Source: Tuctoria greenei
Lineage: Eukaryota > Streptophyta > Magnoliopsida > Poales > Poaceae
Assembly (NCBI GenBank): GCA_036927565.1
Contig: JAYESD010000001.1
Span: 76,589,751-76,653,750, forward strand
Length of the DNA stretch: 64,000 nucleotides
Direction: 5' to 3'
A program made the translations under genes and the position numbers. Position 1 is the stretch's first letter. The number at the start of each line of letters is the position of its first letter. Below, in pieces: positions 10,919 to 21,321 of the stretch. The notes under the pieces were generated by a model that did not search any database, had not been told where the DNA came from, and saw only the letters and a program-made list of their open reading frames with translations.

Positions 10919-13900
10919 ATGGACCGTCGAGCGTGGATGTATAACATGTCAATACCCGATCCTATGTACATTCATAATGTTGCAAATTTTATTGAAGCAT
11001 CTAGGAGACATGCGAAGTTGCAAAAGATAGATGACATACTATGTTTATGTATCGACTGCGAAATAAGATTGCTTGGACAGATAATATAGTAATCCAATCT
11101 CATTTGGTAAAAAGGGTTTTAAAAAAAACTACACAATATGGAAAGAGCATGGTGAGTTAGATACACATGAAGTGGATAGAGATGATGAGAGAGGTTCATA
11201 TGACGATAATGTTCATATCAATGATGGTAGTGACAATCAAGATGGTGATGATGATGATGAGTTCGATTGTGAGGAGATGTTGCGTCACATTGAACCATAT
11301 GTATTGACTTACATGGGAGCAAGTAAAGGTTTAAGTAAGAGACATTGCAGAATGCAGCGATAGAGCTTTTATATGATGAATCAAATAGTGGTGATAAAGA
11401 GTTTACTACATTGCGTGCAGTCCTAGAACTACTAAAGTTGAAAGCCACACATGGATGGTCCGATTGTAGTTTCTCTAATCTTTTGAATCTTATGGCAGAA
11501 ATTCTTCCAAATATGAATAAACTGCCTAGAAGCACTTATAAAGCGAAGAAACTTCTTTGCCCGATGGCACTAGGTGTGAAAAAATACATGTTTGTGTGAA
11601 CCATTGTATTATGTATCGCAAAGAGCATGAGCTCGCAACTAGATGCCCCATCTGTGGTGTCAGTAGATATAAGAAGGACTACAGTCACCAATATGTTACC
11701 AACATGAAAAAGTCTCAGATGAATAAGAAGTTTATTATTGGTCCTGAAGGTGACGATGACGATACTTCTGGCGATGCAGACGAGAATAATAGGAGAAAAA
11801 TTTCTTGCCTTGTTGATGTGGTAACTTCCGGTAATTGATCGCTTGAAGCGTTTGTTTTCAAACCCTAGGGAGGCTGCACTTATGCGTTGGCATTCCGAGC
11901 AACGCAAGAAGAATGAAAACCATATTCGACACCTTTGTGATGCAACGTAGTGGAAAAATTTTGATATTCAGTATCCAGATTTTGCAAGGGAAATCAGAAA
12001 TGTAAGGTTTGCCTTGGGTACAGACGGAATGAATCCGTTTGGTGAAAAAAGGAGCATACACTGCACATGGCCCGTGATCTTATGATGTACAACCTTCCGA
12101 CGTGGTTGTCTCACAAAAGGAAATATATCTTGTTATCTGTTCTTATCCAAGTCTGAAAGAACCTTACAACGAAATTGATGTGTTCTTGGAACATTTAATG
12201 GAAGATATGGCAAAATTATGGAATGAAGGGGTACGTACATGGGATGAGTACAAGCGGGAGTATTTCACGCTAAGAGCGATGATATTCGTTACCGTGCATG
12301 ATTATCCCACACTGTTTACATTATCAGGACAAATGAAAGGGAAGAAAGGTTGTGTAAGGTGCGTGGATAGAACTGGTTTTCTATACCTCACTTCATCCAG
12401 AATGATGGTGTACATGAGACACTGACGGTTCTTGACTGATACACACAAGTATAGGAAGATGAAAGAACAATTTGATAACAAAATCGAAAAACATACTGCA
12501 CCAAAACCTTACAGTGGAAAACTTGTGTTTGAAATGGTCAAGAACATTCATATTGCTTTCGGTAAGGGAAAAAATGTAAAGGAATCAAGAGAAAGAAAAG
12601 TACATCATCGAGTGATACAACTGACATGACTTTCAAGAAACAATCAATTTTTTTCATGTATCTTCCGAATTAGAAGAATCTAGAATTTTGTCATAGTATT
12701 GATTTGATGCACGTTACAAAGAATGTATTTGACAGCATCATTGGGACCTTTATAGACATGTCGAGGAAAATAAAAGACGGATTAAATTCATGTATGGACC
12801 TAGTAAATCTTGATTCAAGACCAGAGCTTCATCCAGTAGAAAAGGCGAACGGGAAGCATTAGCTTCCCCATGCTAGCTACAACTTGACACTAGAAGAGAA
12901 AAAACAATTTGTGAATGCTTGCGTGGGATCAAAGTACCCACGTGTTTCTCATCCAATATCCGCAAACTAGTCTCGACGAAAAACTTGTCTTTATTCAGCT
13001 ATAATTCTAATGACTGTCACATGATGATGACAATGTTCCTTGCCATTGCAATAAGAGTCATCAAACCTAAGCATATAAAAGTTGTCATCACACGTTTGTG
13101 TTACTTCTTAAATGCAGTATCGCAAAAGGTGATAGCACGTGAAGATTTGGACTATCTGAAAACATACATTGTCGAGACTATGTGCAAGCTTGAGATGTGT
13201 TTCCCACCATCCTTTTTAGATACGCAAGTACACCTAATCATACATCTTGTTGATCAGATAAAAGCATTGGGGCCACTATATTTACATCATATGTTTTCGT
13301 TGGAGAGATATTTAGGAGTATTAAAAGGTATGTGCGGAACCGTGCTCACCCAGAGGGTTCAATTATGGAAGGATACACCACTGAAGATCTGATTGATGGT
13401 TGTGCTGATTACATCAAAGATGGAAAATCGATAGGTATCCAGTACATGAGGGTAGACTACGTGGGAGAGGCAAAGTGAGTAAGAAAACTTTTATCGTTCA
13501 AGATTACAAGAATGTACGCCGTGCACATTTTGGTGTACTACAACAGCTCGCAATAGCTGAGTCGTACATCGAGAAACACCAAATTGAGCTTCGTAGAAAA
13601 AACCAAGACAGTAGAGAGGACTGGATCATGAAAGAGCACAGAAGATGTTTCACTGAATGGTTAATGGACAAAAATATACCATACACAAACTCTATAGAAG
13701 AGGCAACAATGAAGAAGTTAGCTTCTGGCCCATCTACTTTGGTGACATCATGGCAAGCATATGACATCAATGGATACACATTTTACACTAAAGAAAAAGA
13801 CGGTAAGAGTGTTGCACAAAATAGTGGTGTTCATATTGAGGCTTATGATTCAAAAGGGCAGAAGACCACATACTCCGGGTTCATAGAGGAAATATGGGAA

Positions 13901-14287
13901 CTCTATTATGGCGAAGGAATGGTAATGCCCGTATTTAAGTGCCAATTTGTCAAACATCCTGATGGTGCGGAAGTGGACAACTACGGGCTGACACTGGTAG
14001 ACTTGAATAAAGTGGGTTATAAAGATGACATGTGGATTTTCGCAGATAGTGTTGCACAAGTTTTTTATGTGCAAGATACAAAAACTGAGAAGATGCACGT
14101 AGTTGTTTCTGGAAAGCAAAATATTGTTGGGGTTGACAATGTGGGAGATAATGAACAGGAATATAATTAGTATGAAGAGATGTACCTTTTCACCGAACCA
14201 GAAAACATCAATCGCGTAGAGAGAAGCATTAAAAAGGATTTGAAATCCTATATGCGAGAAGATGTCAATGCTGGAAAAAATGTATGA
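10919..14287 (+). pseudogene. CACTA-1 TNP2-type transposase (decayed)
   Basis: Starts ATGGACCGTCGAGCGTGG at 10919, like the CACTA-2 copy, and ends near 14287. Domains in order: the transposase-associated N-terminal domain (10919-11160), an acidic linker, a Cys-rich piece (CPICGVSRYKKDY near 11640-11680), the Tnp2/Transposase_21 core (about 12000-12420, including LSGQMKGKKGCVRC), DUF4218 (about 12900-13390) and DUF4216 (about 13740-14160, with FIEEIWELYYG). At least half a dozen frameshifts and stops break it, including near 11080, 11350, 11580, 12425 and 13390, plus a TAG at 14168-14170. It is much more damaged than the CACTA-2 transposase, so CACTA-1 could move only with help from another copy. 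Confidence 0.9.
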
Positions 14288-14569
14288 TATATACTGTATA
14301 TATTTGTATCCTCTGAAATCAACTTAAAACAATGTTCTATTTCAGCTTTAGATAGCAAATTTCTAACATTATTAAATTCAGCTTTTGTAGAGAAGACTAA
14401 TTTGGACAAGTGATCCTTTTGGGCTTGTTGACTATCATATTTATCACATTCACCTGTTCCATAAGTTATCAAATTGTATGTGTATGTAAATTTCTTCTGA
14501 CCTATCATGATCATGCTTGCCTTCCAACAGCTTGGTTTCAAATAACATCTAGAAGCACAACTCTTGAAG

Positions 14570-15780
14570 CTCCTGTCAAGCTAATCCCTTCACAGCAAGC
14601 TCTTGTAGATGCAAGTAACACCCAAGACTCATCATTTGGATTGTTAAAAGCTGTAATTGAAGTCTGACGATACTTCTCATCCATTTGAGGGCTTGTTTGG
14701 ATAGGAGTGGATCCACTCTAATATAAGTGGTTTGAGGTGGATTGAGGAGAAAATTAGTTCATTCTTCACTCTAATCCACTTCAATCTAATTAGATTGAGT
14801 ACACCCAAACAAGCCCTGAAAGATTTATTTCTCTTTTCTCAATTTTAAAAACTTACAAAGATGCTACTTTGTCAGTTCTAATGGCTGAATATATTGACTA
14901 CAAATTAGTACCATCTCTCTCAGTGCTTCACACAAGCGACGAAGCGAACAACTTCAATCACAAATCTTGTTTTTACCCTTTTCATAGGAATTTGACCTTA
15001 ATCTTTCAAGTATAGATTTATCAATAAGTGAAGCTTCCTCATCCTACATGTTAATGGCCGTTACAAGTGAAGGGTGTGTCGAAGCTAACGAAATCTCAAC
15101 GGGACTGAAGACAAAGAGATGCTGCATATGAGTGACAATGTCTAGGTTAGACAACATGAAGCTATGATGGCAGCATTCAACGACATGAAAAGTGATGCCA
15201 AGGTTATGCTTGCATCAACCAAGGCATGTTATGGCCTCACAACATGCCTTGGTTGATGCAAGCATAATCTTAACATCACTTTTCATGTTGTTGAAGGTTG
15301 TCATCATAGTTTCACGCTGTCTAACTTGAACATTGTCACTCATATGCTGGATCTCTTTATCTTCAGTCCGATTCAGATATCGTTAGCTTTAGCACATCAT
15401 TCACTTATAACTGTCATCAACATGTGCGGAAAGGAAGCTTCACTTATTGATAAATCTATGCTTGAAAGATTAAGGTTAAAACCCTATAAAAGTGTAAAAA
15501 CAAGATTTGTTATTGAAGTTGTTCGCTTCCTCGCTTGTGTGAAGCACTAAGAGAGTAGGTACTGATTTTTAGTCTATATATTTGGGCATTAAAACTGAGA
15601 GAGGAGCATCTTCCTAAGTTTTCAAATGGACAGGAGGGAAAGAAATCCTTCAAATGGATGGGAAAATCCTTCCAAGGATCGTCAAGCTTCAAATTGATGC
15701 TTTCAACAATCCAAATAATGAGCCACGGGTGTTACTTGCATCTACAAAAGCTTGTTGTACAGGGATTAGCTTGACAGGAG
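14570..15780. repeat. Long inverted repeat (hairpin) with 10-nt loop
   Basis: The left arm 14570-15230 and the right arm 15241-15780 are inverted copies of each other. The centre is AAGGCATGTT, a 10-base spacer (15231-15240) and AACATGCCTT. Arm length is about 535-540 bp once the 128-bp MITE in the left arm is removed. The arms have diverged by scattered substitutions but pair over their whole length. Both consist of the captured CLASSY-type helicase sequence, and the repeat lies immediately downstream of the transposase on the same strand. Confidence 0.9.
14689..14816. mobile_element. 128-bp MITE in the left hairpin arm
   Basis: Begins GGGCTTGTTTGG and ends CCAAACAAGCCC, a 12-bp perfect terminal inverted repeat, flanked by TGA on both sides (14686-14688 and 14817-14819). 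The 3-bp duplication suits a Tourist/PIF-Harbinger-like MITE, although TGA is not the usual TWA. It is missing from the right arm, so it entered after the inverted duplication. Confidence 0.8.
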
Positions 15781-15837
15781 ATCAACAGCATCACATGCGG
15801 TTCTTAACTAACAAGCAACCTATGAAACAATGACTTT

Positions 15838-16152
15838 CCGCGGGCGGTTCTTCAATAAAAACCGCTTGTGATGATTGAACCAGTACATACGGTTCTTAAA
15901 CAATGACCGCCTGTGAAAATCATATATTTACCCAGGCGTTCGTTAATTAAGAACCGCCTGTGAAGTTTGCCACACATCACAGGCGGTTCTTAATTAATAA
16001 CCGCTTGAGAAAATAATGTATTTACCCATGCGGTTGTTTCTTAAAATCCGTCTGTGGTGCTCTGTCATCACAGGCAGTTATTGTATCATTCGTCATCATA
16101 GTCGCATTTTTTACGAACCGCCTGTGTTTGAAAAATCGAGGCATCTGTAGTG
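15838..16152 (-). repeat. Subterminal repeats and terminal inverted repeat, right end of CACTA-1
   Basis: Consecutive dyads built from CACAGGCGGTTCTTAATTAA and AACCGCCTGTGA, ending with ...GAGGCATCTGTAGTG at 16152. The order of dyads, and a non-repeat block with ATGATGACGAATGATA, match the left end of CACTA-2 in inverted orientation. Such arrays are the usual binding region of CACTA transposase proteins. Confidence 0.85.
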
Positions 16153-16467
16153 TAGGATTTTTGTCTCTAGCTGCCAGCCGCATCATCTTGGTTCCAGAGC
16201 TAGGATTTGCACCCCATCCACGCACAGCCCTCCCACCCTTCCCATGATCGTCCGACAGCAAGTCTATAATTGTTCTTTTTACACGCCATGGCCAAGACAG
16301 GTCAGAATAAGATGGACGTTGAAGCAACACTCATGGCCATCCTGACGAAGATGATAGCCACGGGATCATCAACATGCTGGAATCAAATGCAGCTGCCATG
16401 TCAAACCTAGAGGCCAAGATCACAACAATCTAGGGTGAACAGACACGCCAACTATTGCCATAATCAC
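16153..16467 (+). other. Old coding remnant flanking Copia-C, left part
   Basis: Sequence into which Copia-C inserted. An ATG at 16290 opens a short frame (MAKTGQNKMDVEATLMAILT), and a shifted frame continues with a helical-looking stretch (MLESNAAAMSNLEAK) before a stop. It continues after Copia-C at 19778. The product is unknown; the likely context is the first ORF of a LINE, because LINE reverse transcriptase fragments follow at 39318. Confidence 0.4.
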
Positions 16468-16769
16468 TGTTGGATATGTGTCGAATATTGTGTACGAGTT
16501 GGTTACGGTTAGCACTTTGAGTTGTATTAGCGGTGGGGTGTGGAGTTTGTGTTGGACTCAGTACCGACCTCCTTATAAATATGAGGGGAGCGCTGCTGTT
16601 GTAACCACGACAAAGACAACATATTGGGAAATAGCGCTCGTAGTCATGTGCCGAGGATGTAGACTTCGGTTGAACCTCTTTAACAAATATCGTGTCTCGT
16701 GTGTCGTCTGTGATCTTGCAATGATGCCTCGAGAGATCTGTCATCGCTTCCGCGCGTCCATTTCTAACA
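16468..16769 (+). repeat. Copia-C 5' LTR
   Basis: 302 bp, TG...CA ends, with a TATAAATAT box near 16574-16582. The matching 3' LTR is at 19471-19772. Confidence 0.92.
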
Positions 16770-18120
16770 AATGGTAATCAGAGTCAAAGTTGGATCGGAT
16801 CTAGAGGTGATGCTGAAGATCGTGAGCAAACATGATGGTATGCTTCGCACCGCGCAAAGCTCACACGATGTGTCCGGGACGGACATGGCGCAAGGTGGAG
16901 CATGGCGGCGATCGATGACTCGATCGGTGGAGTTGGACACTTCGAGCGTGGTGGCTTGGACTGTCCAATGAGCTGCATCAACAAAGTTTTGTCCAGACGT
17001 TGAGAACAGATTGATGGCGGCTACAGGTTGCTATTTGATAGGGGCCAATCAGTCATGATGGTCAAGTTCGACGATTCGGCTGGAAGACGTCGCAGACAAG
17101 GATGACGGCTTCGACTTGCGATCTAACTGACGTACGCGTACCGTCAATTTGATTAGAGGGGCTGTTATATGCTCAAGATAGAAATGTTACAACCATGGTG
17201 TTAATCATGGTGGACTCATTTTTTTGAGGTGACTTGTCATTGCCTGATGACGATGAGATATGATTTTTCCTCTGTACTCCGGCGGGCAGCACGCGCACAG
17301 AATTCAGCAGGATACCGAGTACCATGCTTTGTACTCGTGCGGCCCGTTCGTGCAGGGGAGTCAGAGGATCAGTATCTTCTTGTATAGCAGGTGGATTCTC
17401 GTATGGCAGGTGGACTAGGTGCGTACTCGAGTTGGGATAGAAGTGCTCTGGTTGGACTCATGTGCGAATGGGAATTTGACTCCAAGGACATGTTCTGCAT
17501 GCAGCGGAGTTGCTTTTGAGATCAATTACATGTGGTGCATGCATGGTTCTCTGGATAGTGGGAGACAAGATATGGTCAACCTATACTTATTTGGAGGATT
17601 TGTACGGTGAGCAGGTTGGTTGGATTTTGTTGAGTCTAGTTCACGTGCTAGAGTTTTATACAGTTACGGAAAAGGTTGGTTGGATTTTGTTGAGTCTAGT
17701 TCACGTGCTAGAGTTTGTTACGGTTACGGAAAAAAATAAAGGTAACATCAGGAGAGTATGTTCCGATAGACATTCGATACGCCGAATTTTCTCCATAAAA
17801 GCATATCATCGTCCACAGAATTGCAGAGGAGAAAAACAATTAGCAGTTCTTATTCGACGGAAGCTTGCAGCAGTTTGAAAACGAATGGCGGGCGACAATC
17901 AAACGGGTCGACTTCGTCATGTGCGATCGATGTGATAGTCAACAAGGCTTGAGAGCGGCGGTCTGTGCACATCGATGTACATTGGAAGTGCACATATTTG
18001 CGGCGACGCGTTCAGGCAGAACGCGGGAGTACGCGACGACGTGCATGTGTGCAGGAGGCACACAGCTTCGACGTGTGACACGTGCGAAGATTATTTTGGT
18101 GATACATGGCAATAGGACGG
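16770..18120 (+). other. Copia-C long untranslated leader
   Basis: About 1.35 kb between the 5' LTR and the gag start. It begins with a primer-site-like sequence at 16772. No frame resembles a known protein. It holds a 60-bp tandem duplication at 17613-17732. Confidence 0.6.
17613..17732 (+). repeat. 60-bp direct tandem duplication
   Basis: Two head-to-tail copies starting AGGTTGGTTGGATTTTGTTG at 17613 and 17673, differing at a few bases. They lie in the Copia-C leader and are non-coding. Confidence 0.9.
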
Positions 18121-18840
18121 ATGGCACCAACGGGTACCAGATTTGATATGGTGAAGTTTGATGGCAGCAACAACTTCAGCTTTTGGCAAATACGGGTGAA
18201 AGATTTGTTGGCTCAACAAAGTCTTTTGTCCGTTCTGAAGGCGAAAAAGCTGGTCAAGATGGAGGATGACGAGTGAGAGGAGAAGCAGATGCAAGTAGCT
18301 GCAACCATACAGTTGTGTCTGTCCGACAAACTCATGTACCATGTCATCGGATTGACTACACCAAAGGAAATCTCAGAGAATCTGGAAAATCAGTTTATAT
18401 CGAAGACTTCAACGACCATGTTCTATTTGAAGCAAAATTTATATGGGCTAAAGCTGCAGGAAGAGTCTGATCTTACAGAGCACATAAATGTTTTCAATCA
18501 AATGATCATAGATCTAGGACAGCTAGATGTAAAAATTGATGATGAAGATCAAACAATAATTCTTTTGTGCTCGTTGCCACCATCTTATGAGCAAACAGTC
18601 ACAACTTTGATATTTGGCAAGGATTCCATCAAAATTGAGGATGTTAGTGCAGCGTTACTAGATCAAGAGCAAAGGAGGAAGAACAATGCAGTGGACGAAC
18701 CTCAAGCTGAAGGTTTGCTGGTCAAGGATGAGAATGCGAAGGAGAAGGTGGAGCCTAAGAGCAAGAAGAACAAAAAATATAGTGCTATTTATGCAAGGAG
18801 TGGGGACATATTAAAAGGGATTGTCCAGGAAAAGTGAAGG
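18121..18840 (+). pseudogene. Copia-C gag
   Basis: ATG at 18121. The N-terminal part (KFDGSNNFSFWQIRVKDLL) and the UBN2-type gag core (18290-18690; FNQMIIDLGQLDVKIDDED, LLCSLPPSYEQ) are clear. A TGA at 18274-18276 sits where related gags have Trp. Near 18778 a small indel shifts the frame; in the shifted frame a complete CCHC zinc knuckle (CYLCKEWGHIKRDC) is readable. The gag product forms the virus-like particle in copia elements. Two lesions make this copy non-functional. Confidence 0.85.
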
Positions 18841-18929
18841 GTTCAAGTGCTAATATGGTAATTCCTAAGAGTGACTCAGATAGCGAAGGTGATGTTCTCT
18901 CCATGGGTATCGAAGTACAGGCGACTGAA

Positions 18930-19470
18930 GCATGGATGTTAGATTCGACAAGCTCTTTTCATTCGACGCACAAAAGGGAGTGGTTCTCTTTGTACAAGTA
19001 AGGTGATTTTGACAAAGCTTATTTAGGAGATGATAGGGGAGAACCAGTTATTGGAATAGGCGAGATCAATATCAAGACACAAGACGGAGGTGAGCACGTG
19101 CTTGGAGGTGTTAAGCATGTACTGAAGCTGCAAATGAATCTAATTTTGCATGGGGCTCTATGTTGTGATGGTCTGTTATTCCGAGCTGAGCCGGATGGAA
19201 AGACAATGAAAGTCATGAACGGAGATGGGGCTATGATGATAGGAGAGAGAGACATCAATTTTGTACAAGTTACAAGAGTGTTCTGTTGCAGGTGGAGCCA
19301 TAGAAGATGGAGTTGCGGAGATACTGGTGTTTTCTTCGGACGGCGAGTCTAAGACGTTGAACTTGTCGGGTGGATCTCCGTGAGCTACGAAGTCAACAAC
19401 TCAAGTCCAGATACAAGGGGGTTCGTGCATGACAACTTCAAGGTGGTGCAATATTCACCAAGGTAGAGTT
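18930..19470 (+). pseudogene. Copia-C protease remnant and deletion junction
   Basis: The aspartic protease start is readable as WMLDSTSSFHSTHKREWFSL, where the usual DSGSS has become DSTSS. GDFDKAYLGDDRG and GIGEINIKTQDGG follow. A TAA near 19001 breaks it. After about 19270 the protein similarity is lost and the sequence runs within about 200 bp into the 3' LTR, so almost all of pol has been deleted. A purine-rich stretch (AAGGTAGAGTT) precedes the 3' LTR. Confidence 0.75.
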
Positions 19471-19772
19471 TGTTGGATATGTGTCGAATAGTGTGTACGA
19501 GTTAGTTACGGTTAGGACTTTGAGTTGTATTAGCAGTGGGGTGTATAGTTTGTGTTGGACTCTGTACCAGCCTCCTTATAATATGATGAGAGGACCGATG
19601 TTGTAACCACGGCAAAGACAACATATTGGGGAGGAACGCTCGTAGTCAAGCCCCGAGGATGTAGGCTTCGGCTGAACCTCATTAACAAATATTATGTCTC
19701 GTGTGTCGTCCGTGATCTTGCACCGATGCCTCGAGAGATCCATCATCGCTTCCGCGCGTCTATTTTCTAACA
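19471..19772 (+). repeat. Copia-C 3' LTR
   Basis: 302 bp, same ends as the 5' LTR, followed by the target duplication atcac. Confidence 0.92.
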
Positions 19773-19777
19773 ATCAC

Positions 19778-20307
19778 AACTTCGGAAATGATCAGTGAAG
19801 CCACCGTGACTGCGAAAAAATGAAGCATCGGAGATACTGTTTGTTAAGTGATTGATAAGTGTTGAAACTCTACCAGAATTTTTTTTGTTCATGCTGATGG
19901 TGTGTTGCCTTATATAGTCACAAGCACGAGTCAATTTCATGGAGGTATGGTTGAGCCTCGGGGTGTTCCATCAGTGATCCAGGAGGGTGTGGTATTACAG
20001 GCAGGAGTGGGCAAAACGTATGAAGGGGTTACTCCGGTGGATGGCGCTAATATACAAATACATGAAACTCCGGTGGACCCAGTTTCTTCCGAGGAAGATA
20101 TGGTCTCTGTTAATGATAAAACTGTTGCTTTCGTGGCAGATTTAGCACTTGATGGCGAGGCAGAATGCTATGCGGCTGTCTGTTCAGGTCAATCAGCAGA
20201 GGAAGTGTCCAAGGCAGATGACAAGCATGTAGACGCCGTGATAATTATACAGTGGGCTGGCTCAGTTCATGCAAGGTCACTAGCATCACAGAAGTACAGA
20301 GATTCCT
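19778..20307 (+). pseudogene. Coding remnant interrupted by the small CACTA element
   Basis: An open frame from about 19902 to 20307 (152 codons are visible, the last few belonging to the inserted element). Removing the inserted element and one copy of the cct duplication lets the frame continue without break at 39018 (reading ...KYRDS then CIDFATFHAN...) to a stop at 39173. The composition is acidic and rich in Val, Ala and Asp, with no motif I recognise. A LINE first ORF is possible from context; the function is unknown. Confidence 0.5.
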
Positions 20308-20492
20308 CACTACAGGAAACGCGGTCATTTGCGACGGCCTCTTCTAGCCGTCGCAATTAAGCTTATTTGCGACGGTGGCCGTCGCAAATAAGATTAATTG
20401 CGACGACTTATTTGCGACGGCCAAAAACCGTCGCAAATAAGGGAAGCCATCACAAATAGCTTATTTGCGACGGCATTTGGCTTTTTTGCGAC

Positions 20493-21090
20493 CACTACTA
20501 CAAAAAGCATTTTTACAGGCGCCTCAATTTTTCAAACACAGGCGGTCCTTAAAAATATGCGACTGTGATGACGAATGATATAATAACCGCCTGTGATGAA
20601 AGAACAACACAGGCGGATTTTAAAGAACAACCGTCTGGGTAAATATATGATCTTCACAATCGGTTCTTAATTAAGAACCGCCTGTAATGCAATGAACTTC
20701 ACAGACGGATTTTAAGAAACAACCGCCTGGGTAAATACATGATCTTCATAGACGATTCTTAATTAATAACCGTCTGTAATGCAATGAACTTCACAGACGG
20801 ATTTTAAGAAACAACCGCCTGGGTAAATACATGATCTTCGTTGGCGGTTCTTAATTAATAACCGTCTGTAATGCAATGAACTTCACAGATGGATTTTAAG
20901 GAATAACCGTCTAGGTAAATACATGATCTTCGTTGGCGGTTCTTAATTAATAACCGTATGTAATGCAATGAACTTCATAGACGGTTCTTGATTAACAACG
21001 GCCTGAGAAGATCATGTATTTTCAGTGGCGGTCATTGTTTAATTATCATAAGCGGTTTTCATTGAAATTACAGGGATGTAGTTGCAATTA
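20493..21090 (+). repeat. Left terminal and subterminal repeats of CACTA-2
   Basis: After the terminal repeat come dyads of CACAGGCGG type and then about four tandem copies of a 92-93-bp unit (near 20648, 20741, 20832 and 20924). Each unit carries GGCGGTTCTTAATTAA / TTAATTAATAACCGTC arms and a GACGGATTTTAAGAAACAAC arm. The array ends near 21090. 21091-21321 is plain AT-rich 3' flank of the UBC9-like gene. Confidence 0.9.
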
Positions 21091-21321
21091 TCACAACCGT
21101 ATGTAGTCGTGCAGGCAAAATTGTATCAGGAAAAAACACAGATGAGCTAGCGGATACTAGTACAGTAATGCATTATAGGAAATGCTCGATCACCAGTGAG
21201 GCTAGCTTAATTGTTATAATACACCATTAGAGGCTTTACAATTGTTCAAAGATAATTTCTTTACACATTGAACAGAAATCATGCTACATTCTTTATAGAT
21301 TGACGATGGAGCTCCCATCGA

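Larger units (their letters stand above)
14338..15781 (-). pseudogene. CLSY: Captured fragment of a CLASSY-type SNF2 helicase, present in two opposite copies
   Basis: On the minus strand 14340-14680 encodes pieces matching the C-terminal helicase half of plant CLASSY/CHR38-type SNF2 proteins: SWVLLAST, ACCEGISLTGASRVVLLD, GQKKFTYTYNLIT, then HLSKLVFSTK. On the plus strand about 15420-15780 encodes the same protein region again: ASLIDKSMLERLRL, KTRFVIEVVRF, GGKEILQMDGKILPR, RVLLASTKACCTGISLTG. Stops and frameshifts interrupt both, and the helicase motif VI region is disrupted near 14520-14550. CLASSY proteins guide RNA polymerase IV in RNA-directed DNA methylation; that is family knowledge. 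The assignment rests on remembered motif similarity, and related DRD1-class SNF2 proteins are the alternative. Confidence 0.75.
2691..16152 (+). mobile_element. CACTA-1, En/Spm-type transposon, left terminus missing
   Basis: The right end at 16152 reads, on the minus strand, CACTACAGATGCC followed by subterminal repeats. It matches the left end of CACTA-2 (20493 onward) through a shared block containing TTTTTCAAACACAGGCGG. The interior mirrors CACTA-2: Ulp1 gene on minus, central palindrome/satellite array, TNP2 transposase on plus, captured host sequence, subterminal repeats. Its left terminus is displaced outside the window by the gypsy-type LTR. It is more decayed than CACTA-2, and its 3-bp target duplication cannot be tested because only one end is present. 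Confidence 0.85.
16468..19772 (+). mobile_element. Copia-C, internally deleted Ty1/copia retrotransposon
   Basis: Flanked by two 302-bp LTRs (16468-16769 and 19471-19772) that both begin TGTTGGATATGTG and end CTAACA. The target duplication is atcac at 16463-16467 and 19773-19777. A primer-site-like TGGTAATCAGAGTC follows the 5' LTR. The interior holds gag and protease only; integrase, reverse transcriptase and RNase H are absent. LTRs differ at numerous positions, so the insertion is old. Confidence 0.93.

Noticed and set aside
15841..16020. Possible tRNA or structured RNA because of strong hairpins
   Set aside because: The hairpins are the CACTA subterminal dyads; no tRNA arms or promoter boxes are visible.
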